Origin: Hydrogenobaculum sp. 3684
Lineage (GTDB): Bacteria > Aquificota > Aquificia > Aquificales > Aquificaceae
Direction: 5' to 3'
Assembly (NCBI RefSeq): GCF_000213785.1
Contig: NC_015557.1
Location: 1,034,664 to 1,098,663 of the forward strand
Length of the DNA: 64,000 bases
The notes beneath the pieces were generated by a model. That model was not told the DNA's origin. It did no database searches and saw only the letters and a program-made list of their open reading frames with translations. Below, piece after piece: positions 38,882 through 46,734 of this stretch. The translations under genes and the position numbers were made by a program. Positions within the stretch are counted from its first letter, which is position 1. Each line of letters starts with the position of its first letter.

Positions 38882-40096
38882 ATGGAAGAAAAACATTTTG
38901 AAATACCTATAGATTTGCTACAAAAATGCGTTAGATGTGGTCTTTGTAAATCAGTATGCCCTACTTATAGGGTAAACGAAGAAGAAAGAAGCTTCGCAAG
39001 AGGAAGACTTGCATTAGCTCAGATGGTCCTATCTGGAGAATTGCCTCTTACCAAAGATGTGGCAAGACAGTGGGACGAATGCGCCATGTGTAGAAGATGT
39101 GAGTGGATTTGTCCAAACAACGTAGAGTATAAAGAAATTATGTCAAAGGCCAAAGAGCTTCAATCAAACACACTTGGCAAAGACCCTTTTAAATATACCG
39201 CTTTAAGCGCTCTTGAGCTCATGCAAACAAACGTTGGTAGAACTGTCGTAAAAATGGCTGGTTCTTTATTATCTTTAATCCCCAAAAAAGAACTAAAAAC
39301 TTATATACCCTCTGGTATAAACGGTGCTGTAAAATTTATGCCAAAACCCGCCAAAGACGCTTTTGGTATAAGAGGACAAACTTTTAAAACCGATAAAACT
39401 CCTTCCAAAGGCACACTCCTTTTCTTCACCGGTTGCATGGTAGATGCTTTTTACACTACCACTGGTAAAAATGCCATAAAAGTCTTAAACAAAGCAGGTT
39501 ACGATGTAATTGTACCAAAGGATATAAAGTGTTGCGGTGCTCCTCATCTTTACTCTGGAAATATTGAGGCTTTTAATATACTAAAAGCCAAAAACCAAGA
39601 AGAGATTTCAAAATACAACTTTGATGCTATAGTGGTAGTTTGTCCCACCTGTGGTGGTGCACTTTTAGAAGATTATGGATATAAAAATGTTTTAGATTTT
39701 GCAAGCATTGTAGCTTCTTCAAACGATCTTGTTTTAAAGTCAAAATCAAAAGAATCTGTTACATTTCACGTGCCGTGCCATTCTTACAGCGCCATGAAAA
39801 CACCGGTTTCCGATTTTGAAAATACTATAAAGAAAATAGAAAATGTAGAGTACAATAAAGCTTCTAAAGCCCAAAGCTGTTGTGGTTTTGCTGGACTTTT
39901 TTCTATGAAAAACCCAGAGCTTTCTACTGCCATTCAAAAAGAGAAAATGGAAGACTTCAAATCCACAAACGCAGAATACATACTAAGCGCATGTCCTGGA
40001 TGTGTTTTACAGCTTCAAGATGGCAATTTGAAGTTTAAAAACAACCAAAAGATTATGCACATAGCAGATTTTGTAGCGAATAAGTTAGAAGATTGA
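38882..40096 (+). CDS. GlcF/LutA-type (Fe-S) CCG-domain oxidoreductase subunit
   Basis: A 404-residue Fe-S protein. The N-terminus has two 4Fe-4S ferredoxin motifs: C-x2-C-x2-C-x3-C in CVRCGLCKSVCP (about 17) and CAMCRRCEWICP (about 66). Two CCG cysteine-rich domains follow: CCGAPHLYSG (about 219) and CCGFAGLFS (about 338), each with later cysteines. This is the architecture of glycolate oxidase subunit GlcF and related D-lactate or heterodisulfide-reductase subunits. No FAD-linked GlcD partner is adjacent, so substrate is unknown. Confidence 0.88.
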   Translation: MEEKHFEIPIDLLQKCVRCGLCKSVCPTYRVNEEERSFARGRLALAQMVLSGELPLTKDVARQWDECAMCRRCEWICPNNVEYKEIMSKAKELQSNTLGKDPFKYTALSALELMQTNVGRTVVKMAGSLLSLIPKKELKTYIPSGINGAVKFMPKPAKDAFGIRGQTFKTDKTPSKGTLLFFTGCMVDAFYTTTGKNAIKVLNKAGYDVIVPKDIKCCGAPHLYSGNIEAFNILKAKNQEEISKYNFDAIVVVCPTCGGALLEDYGYKNVLDFASIVASSNDLVLKSKSKESVTFHVPCHSYSAMKTPVSDFENTIKKIENVEYNKASKAQSCCGFAGLFSMKNPELSTAIQKEKMEDFKSTNAEYILSACPGCVLQLQDGNLKFKNNQKIMHIADFVANKLED

Positions 40097-40181
40097 AGTT
40101 TTTTGGTTTTTAAAAACTTGCTTTAGCTCATTTTTGTTTGGTTTATAATGTTTATATTATTAGCTTTTTAAGGAGATTTTT

Positions 40182-41024
40182 ATGGAGCAAGTTATTAGAG
40201 TGGCCCACAGCCCAGACTCAGACGATGCTTTTATGTTTTATCCTATGGTTAAAGGTCTTATAGACAACTATGGATTTAAGATAGAACACGTTCTAAAAGA
40301 TATAGAAAGCCTTAACGAAGACGCTAAAAAAGGCACATACGAACTATCCGCAATTTCTTTTCATGCATACCCATACGTAGCAGATAAGTACTACGTTTTG
40401 CCAAGCGGTGGAAGCGTCGGAGAAGGATATGGCCCTATCGTTGTCACAAAAGAACCTACAAACACCATAAAAGGGAAAAGAATAGGGATACCAGGAGAGC
40501 TAACAACGGCTTACCTTGTTTTGAGGCTTTTCGAAGAGGATTTTGAGCCAGTTGTTATGCCTTTTGATAAGATATTGGATGAAGTGGAAAAGGGTAGTGT
40601 AGATGCTGGCCTTATCATACACGAAGGACAGCTTACATACAAAGACAAAGGACTATACAAGTTTGTAGACCTTGGGGAAGATTGGAAGAAAAAATACAAC
40701 CTCCCACTTCCATTAGGATGCAACATAGTAAGAAAAGACCTTGGCTTAGATACCATAAAAAAAATTGAAAACCTAATGAGAGAAAGTGTTAAAAAAGCCC
40801 TAGAGATAAGAAAAGAGGCTCTAAACTACGCTATAAATTATGCAAGGGACTTAGAAAACGACGAGGCGAGGGCTTCAAAGTTTGTAAGCATGTATGTAAA
40901 CGAAAGAACTATAGACTATGGACCGGATGGAAAAGAAGCGGTAAGGCTTTTATATAAGCTTGGCAAAGAAAAAGGTATCATCAAAGCAGATATACCAGAT
41001 ATTATTTTCACAGACGAACTTTAA
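40182..41024 (+). CDS. mqnD: 1,4-dihydroxy-6-naphthoate synthase MqnD
   Basis: A 280-residue enzyme of the futalosine route to menaquinone. It begins IRVAHSPDSDDAFMFYPMVKG, with the LSAISFHAYPYVADKYYVL, GPIVVT and GKRIGIPGELTTAYLVL segments of the MqnD/MqnA solute-binding-like fold. A catalytic His is expected in the IIHEGQLTY segment. A strong AAGGAG lies upstream. It suggests the organism makes menaquinone or a methionaquinone relative by this path. Confidence 0.9.
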   Translation: MEQVIRVAHSPDSDDAFMFYPMVKGLIDNYGFKIEHVLKDIESLNEDAKKGTYELSAISFHAYPYVADKYYVLPSGGSVGEGYGPIVVTKEPTNTIKGKRIGIPGELTTAYLVLRLFEEDFEPVVMPFDKILDEVEKGSVDAGLIIHEGQLTYKDKGLYKFVDLGEDWKKKYNLPLPLGCNIVRKDLGLDTIKKIENLMRESVKKALEIRKEALNYAINYARDLENDEARASKFVSMYVNERTIDYGPDGKEAVRLLYKLGKEKGIIKADIPDIIFTDEL

Positions 41025-41036
41025 AAGGAGAGTGTT

Positions 41037-41681
41037 ATGATTTTGCAAAAAATATACGACGAGGACGTAGAAAACGATATAAAAAGCCTTTTTGAGGCTT
41101 GGCCGGAGATATCTTATAAAATAAGCGTTAAACTTATTGAAGTAGGTGACGATACAATAAACGTGGTTTATATAGAAACGAACGATGAAGATTTTAATAA
41201 GTCTGTGGGAGTGTTTGAATCCAAAGAAGAAGCCATGGGTGCTTTTAGAAGCTTTGCTTATGAGCTTGGGTTTGAAGATTACCCTACCAACATAGCGTTT
41301 TTACATGCTGGGTTTGATGGTGACAAACTTTTTCTATTCTTAAAAGCCAAAAACGATGATAATATAAAACAATTTGACCAACTTAGTGTAGAAAAACTTA
41401 CCAAAGAACTTCCAAATTATCAAAGAGTAGTTATATATCAAAGCGCTGTCTTAACTTATTTAAAAGACATCTACCCAGCTATAGACAACATAGCTTATGT
41501 AATACCGCACAAACTTTCAAGCATAGGTTGTCAAACACCTGAGTTATCCGATTTGGCAAAAATATACGGTGTTTCTTTAAATACAAAAGAGGATGAAATA
41601 AGATTTATAGAAAAGCTTCTTCAAGACCCAAAAGGTCTTTGCAAAGATAAAGAACTCCCGCCCATAGATATACCTTTATGA
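41037..41681 (+). CDS. Hypothetical protein (214 aa)
   Basis: A 214-residue acidic, soluble protein I do not recognise. It has a strong ribosome-binding site (AAAAGGAG) 12 bases after mqnD and overlaps pgpA by four bases, so it is an operon member. A conserved-looking Cys pair is at SIGCQTPEL and GLCKDKELPP near the C-terminus. No signal peptide or nucleotide-binding loop is seen. Confidence 0.7.
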   Translation: MILQKIYDEDVENDIKSLFEAWPEISYKISVKLIEVGDDTINVVYIETNDEDFNKSVGVFESKEEAMGAFRSFAYELGFEDYPTNIAFLHAGFDGDKLFLFLKAKNDDNIKQFDQLSVEKLTKELPNYQRVVIYQSAVLTYLKDIYPAIDNIAYVIPHKLSSIGCQTPELSDLAKIYGVSLNTKEDEIRFIEKLLQDPKGLCKDKELPPIDIPL

Positions 41682-42127
41682 ATTACAAAGATTTATTTTT
41701 AAAAATTGTAGCCACTGGCTTTGGGCTCGGAAAAGCTCCTGTGGTTCCTGGTACTGTGGGCACTTTAAGCGCTATACCTTTTATATATTTGTTGGGTAAT
41801 AATTTTTTTGAAAAGCTCTTATTTTTAATTGTGTTTATTCCTCTTGGTGTTATAGCCTCTCAATATGTAATAGATATTACGGGAAACAAAGACCCAGATG
41901 AAGTTGTAGTAGATGAGCTTGTAGGATACTTTATAACAATGATGTTTGTGCCACATAGCTTTTGGTGGATGGTTTTTGGTTTTCTCGTTTTTAGGCTTTT
42001 AGATATAACAAAACCTTTTGGTATAAGGAAATTAGAAACTCCAAATGGCATTGGGGTTATGCTAGATGATATTGCCGCTGGTTTATTAGGGGCTATTTTA
42101 CTGTTTATTTTTAAAACGATTATATGA
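41678..42127 (+). CDS. pgpA: Phosphatidylglycerophosphatase A
   Basis: Dephosphorylates phosphatidylglycerol phosphate in the inner membrane. The 149-residue protein has the family order: GLGKAPVVPGTVGTLSAIP, then DPDEVVVDELVGYFITM with the acidic catalytic residues, and the C-terminal GIGVMLDDIAAGLLGAILL. Four membrane segments are visible. It overlaps both neighbours by four bases. Confidence 0.93.
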   Translation: MNYKDLFLKIVATGFGLGKAPVVPGTVGTLSAIPFIYLLGNNFFEKLLFLIVFIPLGVIASQYVIDITGNKDPDEVVVDELVGYFITMMFVPHSFWWMVFGFLVFRLLDITKPFGIRKLETPNGIGVMLDDIAAGLLGAILLFIFKTII

Positions 42128-44838
42128 GTTATACTGTTCATTTGGCTTTAAAAAATGAGGAAGTTTTAGATTTTCTAAAGGTGGAAGCCAATACGCCTAC
42201 AAAATATGCTATACAGCTGATGGCTAATTTTGATAAGGACTACGTAGTTGTTGTTGATAACAATAAAGCAGTGGGTATTTTCTCCGAGTCTGATGTTTTA
42301 AAGTTAAAATACGCCAACGAAAATCTCGATAAAAACGTATTAGAGTATGCTTCAAAACCGGCAATAACCGTTAGAAGCTCTTTCAACCTCTTTGAGGCCA
42401 TTAATTTAATGATAGAAAACGATATATCAAAGCTTATTATAGTTGATGATGAAGATAAACCAATAGGTGTGCTTACTCAAAGAACTCTTATAAAAACAAT
42501 AGACCAAGAAATGTTAAAAAGAAACAAAAATGTTAAAGATATACTAAGACAAAGAGATTTGATAAGCTTATCTCCTACAGATACTCTAAGCTTGGCTCTT
42601 AAAACGCTTGTAGAAAACAAAATAAGAGCAGTAGTAATATTAGAACCCAACAACACAAATAGTAGTGAATTTGGTGAAAATGAGCAAGATACAAACGATG
42701 GTAGACTTGTAAGCCGTGGTAGACTTGTAAGCCGTGGTAGACTTGTGGAGCGTGGTAGACTTGTAGGTATAATAACTCAAAAAGATTTGACTAAGCTCAT
42801 ATCTGTTGGTGTTGATTTAGATAAAGCTTTGATTAAAGATTATATGAAATCCCCTGTAATAACTTGCAGAATAGACACACCTCTTATAGAAGCTTCAAAG
42901 ATTATGGCAAGCTTTAATATAAGAAGACTCGTAGTGGTAGATGAAAAAGACAATCCCATAGGCATAGTAACCCAAGGAGATATAATAAGAAATCTTGAGG
43001 AAAAATATGAAGAATATGTAGAGAAAAAGTTAAAACACTTAAGATCTATGCTAAATATAATGCAAGATCCAGTATTAGAGGTTATGGACACTGGTGTTTT
43101 TGATTCTTCCTCTGGTATAATAATATGGCAAAATGATAGTGCAAAGAGCATATTTGGAAACTTTTTAGGGAAAAATATAGAAGAAATTATAGATCATTAT
43201 ACATGGAAATATATATACGAAAAGCTTAAAAATGAAAAAAGTGTAAACTATGAGCCTATATTTATAAAAGATCACATATATCATATATCCTGCTTGTATG
43301 TTGAGGATGAACAAAAAATAATAGACGGTAGAATCAAAATTTTGTTTAAAGACATAACAAAAGCCTATAAATCTGAGCTAGAACTAAAAAAGATAAATAA
43401 GCAATATAAAAATATTTTAGACGCAATGAACGATATGGTTATAATCTACGATGCTTATGATTATAAGATCAAATTTGTTAACAAATCTACTTTAGAACAC
43501 TTGGGATATGAAGAAGAAGAACTTACAAACAAAAATTTCTTTGATATCATATTAAATTCAGAAAATGTAATAAAACACTTTATAGAACGCGTTATAAAAG
43601 AGAACAAAAAAGTGGTAGGAAGACGAGTATACATCAAAAAAAACGGAGAATTTTTACCAGTGCATGTAGTAGCAACAAGAGTAGAATTTGAAAATAACAC
43701 CGGGAAAGAACATATACTTGTGGTAGCAAGAGATATATCAAAAGAGTTAATTATAGAAGAAAAACTAAAAAATACAAACAAAGATCTAAATATGCTTTAT
43801 TCTTTTATTACAGATCTTTCTAAAGCGCATCAAGAAGATGAAGCTTATGATATTCTTATACATTACTTAAAGAGACTAGGAATAGAATACATTCATATGT
43901 ACAAACTAAATCCATCCCTAAACAAAATTGTATCCTCTTATTTGCTAAATACAAAAAGCATATATCAACTGCATAATGAGAATAACTTATGGGTAAATGA
44001 TTGTTTAGAAGACAATCCGTCTTTGTGTAAAGTTATAAAATCTGGAACTACTCTAGCTACTCCCAATATTAATGTAGATTATGGCTGTCCTAGGATTGCT
44101 TTAGGATCTTCTATAAAATCTTATATGTGCGTCCCTATTTTTATAGGTGGTATTTACATAACAAACGCCACAGCTATCTTAACCCTAATGTCTTCTAAAG
44201 AAAACTTTTTCACAGAAGTCATAAAGAATAAAATAAATAAATTTATAGAGGCTTTTATACCTGTAGTTAGCAATTTAAGACTCATGGAAATAAACAAAGA
44301 GCTTTCTATAAGAGATCCTCTCACGAATGCTTACAATAGAAGGTTTTTAGATGAGATATTGGAAAAGGCATTTCAAAAAGCTATAAGATATCAAACCAAA
44401 TTATCGATTATTATACTAGACGTAGATAACTTTAAAAAATTTAACGATACATACGGTCATAGGGCAGGGGATATGGCTTTACAGCATCTATCTAAAGTAG
44501 TTCAAGAAAACATAAGAGTTTCAGATATATTTGCTAGATATGGTGGTGAGGAATTTATGATAGTGCTTCCAGAAACACCTAAAGAATATGCAATTGAAAT
44601 AGCAAATAGAGTAAAGGACGCCCTATCAAGCAAAATGTTTTATATAAACTCTTTGGAATCTAAAGACATAAGCACATTAGATATAGATGATATTTATCCA
44701 AAGTATTATATAACCGCGTCTTTTGGTGTAGCTACTTTTGATGATGATGCCAAGAACCTAGAAGAATTGATAAAAGTAGCTGATATGAGGCTGTATAAAG
44801 CAAAAGAGTTAGGTAAAAATAGAGTGGTATATAATTAA
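42124..44838 (+). CDS. CBS-PAS-GAF diguanylate cyclase
   Basis: A 904-residue signalling protein. Four CBS motifs occupy about 10-310 (for example DDEDKPIGVLTQRTLIK and DEKDNPIGIVTQGDIIR), then one or two PAS domains (about 320-560), a GAF domain (about 580-720) and a C-terminal GGDEF domain. The active site is GGEEF (about 807), with the inhibitory site RVSD five residues before it, so synthesis of c-di-GMP with product inhibition is expected. In the third CBS motif the strand VVILE is followed by an extra loop of six-residue repeats (about 190-213) coded by the 18-bp repeat family. It overlaps pgpA by four bases. No membrane segment. Confidence 0.9.
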   Translation: MSYTVHLALKNEEVLDFLKVEANTPTKYAIQLMANFDKDYVVVVDNNKAVGIFSESDVLKLKYANENLDKNVLEYASKPAITVRSSFNLFEAINLMIENDISKLIIVDDEDKPIGVLTQRTLIKTIDQEMLKRNKNVKDILRQRDLISLSPTDTLSLALKTLVENKIRAVVILEPNNTNSSEFGENEQDTNDGRLVSRGRLVSRGRLVERGRLVGIITQKDLTKLISVGVDLDKALIKDYMKSPVITCRIDTPLIEASKIMASFNIRRLVVVDEKDNPIGIVTQGDIIRNLEEKYEEYVEKKLKHLRSMLNIMQDPVLEVMDTGVFDSSSGIIIWQNDSAKSIFGNFLGKNIEEIIDHYTWKYIYEKLKNEKSVNYEPIFIKDHIYHISCLYVEDEQKIIDGRIKILFKDITKAYKSELELKKINKQYKNILDAMNDMVIIYDAYDYKIKFVNKSTLEHLGYEEEELTNKNFFDIILNSENVIKHFIERVIKENKKVVGRRVYIKKNGEFLPVHVVATRVEFENNTGKEHILVVARDISKELIIEEKLKNTNKDLNMLYSFITDLSKAHQEDEAYDILIHYLKRLGIEYIHMYKLNPSLNKIVSSYLLNTKSIYQLHNENNLWVNDCLEDNPSLCKVIKSGTTLATPNINVDYGCPRIALGSSIKSYMCVPIFIGGIYITNATAILTLMSSKENFFTEVIKNKINKFIEAFIPVVSNLRLMEINKELSIRDPLTNAYNRRFLDEILEKAFQKAIRYQTKLSIIILDVDNFKKFNDTYGHRAGDMALQHLSKVVQENIRVSDIFARYGGEEFMIVLPETPKEYAIEIANRVKDALSSKMFYINSLESKDISTLDIDDIYPKYYITASFGVATFDDDAKNLEELIKVADMRLYKAKELGKNRVVYN
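42691..42762 (+). repeat. Four tandem 18-bp repeats inside the GGDEF gene
   Basis: Units start at 42691, 42709, 42727 and 42745; two are identical (GTAAGCCGTGGTAGACTT), the others read ACAAACGATGGTAGACTT and GTGGAGCGTGGTAGACTT. They are in frame and code for GRLVSR-type hexapeptides. Their sequence matches the intergenic array at 34080-34151 at most positions. They lie exactly between two strands of a CBS motif. Confidence 0.9.
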
Positions 44839-44854
44839 AGGTGTAGGAGGTTTT

Positions 44855-45139
44855 ATGGAACTATTAAAGAAGTATACCATTGAACTGGTAATCTATGTGA
44901 CATCTGTTGGATTATCGGTGATGGCTATGGGTTTTCTAGCAGATAGAAACTTCATATTTGGAAGTCTTTTTATGTTTATGCTCCTTCTTTTCCAGGTTTT
45001 TGTGATTTTAGGAGCAAAAGGAGATAAAGAATTTCCGAAAGCTTATGATAAAGATATAAAAGACGTAGGGCTTTTCAACGCGCTAATGCTCTTATACGCT
45101 GGGGTTTTTACGGCTGGTATATTGATGGCTTTAGCTTAA
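44855..45139 (+). CDS. Small membrane protein (94 aa)
   Basis: A 94-residue protein with three predicted membrane helices (about 10-28, 33-52, 72-92) and a short Lys/Asp-rich loop (KGDKEFPKAYDKDIKD) between the second and third. A GGTGTAGGAGG ribosome-binding site lies upstream. I do not recognise a family. It overlaps thiE by one base. Confidence 0.7.
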   Translation: MELLKKYTIELVIYVTSVGLSVMAMGFLADRNFIFGSLFMFMLLLFQVFVILGAKGDKEFPKAYDKDIKDVGLFNALMLLYAGVFTAGILMALA

Positions 45140-45702
45140 TGCTCATGGAACTCTCAAGATATCTTGCAATCGTTGATGTAGATGCATTTAAAGATGATAT
45201 AACCGAAAAAACAAAGAAGATTGTAGAAACTTACAAACCAATCATTATGCTAAGGGCCAAAAACCTAAAAGGGAAATATTTTTATGAATATGCAAAAGCT
45301 ATAAGAGATATCACACTAAATTACGGTGTTTTATTTTTTGTAAACGAACGCTTTGATATAGCATTGGCTGTAGGGGCAAACGGAGTACATCTTCCATCGA
45401 ACGCTTTGGATGTATCTGTTGTAAAAAATATATGTAAAGATATGATCATAGGATATTCGGCTCATTCAAAAGAAAATGTGCTTGAAGCTTTTCAAAAAGG
45501 TGCAGATTACGTCACGCTTAGCCCTATTTTTCCTACTAAAAGCCATGAAAACGCAACACCTCTTGGTTTAGAATATTTAAAAGATGTAGTCAAGTCCTCC
45601 AAAAAACCCATATTTGCCCTTGGAGGTATCACAAAAGAAAATATAGATGATGTTTTTAAAACCGGTGTTTACGGTATAGCTTCTATAAGGTTTTTCCTTT
45701 AA
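45139..45702 (+). CDS. thiE: Thiamine phosphate synthase (ThiE/TenI family)
   Basis: Joins HMP diphosphate to thiazole phosphate. The 187-residue TIM barrel has IIMLRAKNLKGKYFYEYA, FVNERFDIALAVGANGVHLPS, GYSAHSKENV and the phosphate-grip segment YVTLSPIFPTKSHENATPLGLE, then FALGGITKENI. It is shorter than typical ThiE (about 210), and TenI aminohydrolase-like isomerases share this fold, so ThiE is the most likely but not the only reading. Two possible ATGs lie at 45139 and 45145. Confidence 0.82.
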   Translation: MLMELSRYLAIVDVDAFKDDITEKTKKIVETYKPIIMLRAKNLKGKYFYEYAKAIRDITLNYGVLFFVNERFDIALAVGANGVHLPSNALDVSVVKNICKDMIIGYSAHSKENVLEAFQKGADYVTLSPIFPTKSHENATPLGLEYLKDVVKSSKKPIFALGGITKENIDDVFKTGVYGIASIRFFL

Positions 45703-45747
45703 ATATAAATATTATAAGTGGAATATAATATAACGAAGGAGGTAAAA

Positions 45748-46734
45748 ATGATAGGAATATTGACATTAACCGTTGTAACCCAAAGGGCCACAAGCCTTAA
45801 TTACGGGGAGAACATAGGCAATGTATCAATTCTTAAGAAACTTTCCCTAGGAGACAACTCTCAGCTCACCTATGTGTCGGACAAAGCAATAAAATATGAT
45901 ATAAAGAGGAAGGGTAAAGAAGAGAAGGGATGGAGATTGTTGGATGAAAAGATAAAGGAGTATATTGAAAATTCAAAAAAAGGTAAAGAACTTGATGTGG
46001 ATGAGTTTTCTAAAAGTCTAATAAAAGAATATCATGAGTTTGATCTTTTTGGAGGGCTTTTGACCAATCTAAAAGGGGACGATGGTAAGAAGGTGGATTT
46101 ATCCTACGGAGACAGTGTCAAAAGAACTGCGCCAGTAAAAACAACCTACGCCTTTTCCGTATCCAAGTTTCAAGGAGATATGGATTTTCTTAACAATATA
46201 GATGCTTTTAATAGGTATATAAAGCACATTGAACAAAAGGAAGCTCAAGCCATAGCCCAATCTGAACAGCACACTACCCACTACTATTATACAATAGCCA
46301 TAGACTTAGACAGGATAGGAGTTTTAGAAACTGAAAATAATACCGTTGAAGTTATAGAGCCTGAAGAAAGGGCGAAAAGAGTAAAAGATCTTTTGGACAT
46401 AATAAGAACATTCTCAAGGCAGATTAGGGGAAGATATGAAAATTTATCACCTATTTTTGTAATAGGTGGGGTTTACAAAATAAAAAATCCGTTTTTTATG
46501 GGATGCATCGATGCAAAAGAAATAGAAAACGGTAAACTCCTTTTAGACCTCAATAGACTTCTTGATTGCAAAAGCTTAATACCCGAAGAAGAAAAAGAAA
46601 ATACACTTTGCGGAGTGCTTTCGGGATTTTTTGAAAACGAGGAGGATATAAGAGAAAAACTAAATTGTAAAAGTGTAGGAGAAGCCTTTGAAGAGCTAAA
46701 AACAAAAGTGGATAAAGTTTATGGATTGTCTTAG
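45748..46734 (+). CDS. cas7: Cas7 (DevR/Cst2 family, type I-B backbone)
   Basis: The crRNA backbone subunit of the Cascade complex. The 328-residue protein begins MIGILTLTVVTQRATSLNYGENIGN and has the family's LFGGLLTN and the RTAPVKTTYAFSVSKFQGD stretch, then HYYYTIAIDLDRIG. I take the ATG at 45748, which follows AAGGAGG with six-base spacing; an upstream start would precede that site. It is the first gene of the cas operon, 45 bp after thiE. The 3' end overlaps the cas5-cas8 gene by 14 nt. Confidence 0.9.
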   Translation: MIGILTLTVVTQRATSLNYGENIGNVSILKKLSLGDNSQLTYVSDKAIKYDIKRKGKEEKGWRLLDEKIKEYIENSKKGKELDVDEFSKSLIKEYHEFDLFGGLLTNLKGDDGKKVDLSYGDSVKRTAPVKTTYAFSVSKFQGDMDFLNNIDAFNRYIKHIEQKEAQAIAQSEQHTTHYYYTIAIDLDRIGVLETENNTVEVIEPEERAKRVKDLLDIIRTFSRQIRGRYENLSPIFVIGGVYKIKNPFFMGCIDAKEIENGKLLLDLNRLLDCKSLIPEEEKENTLCGVLSGFFENEEDIREKLNCKSVGEAFEELKTKVDKVYGLS

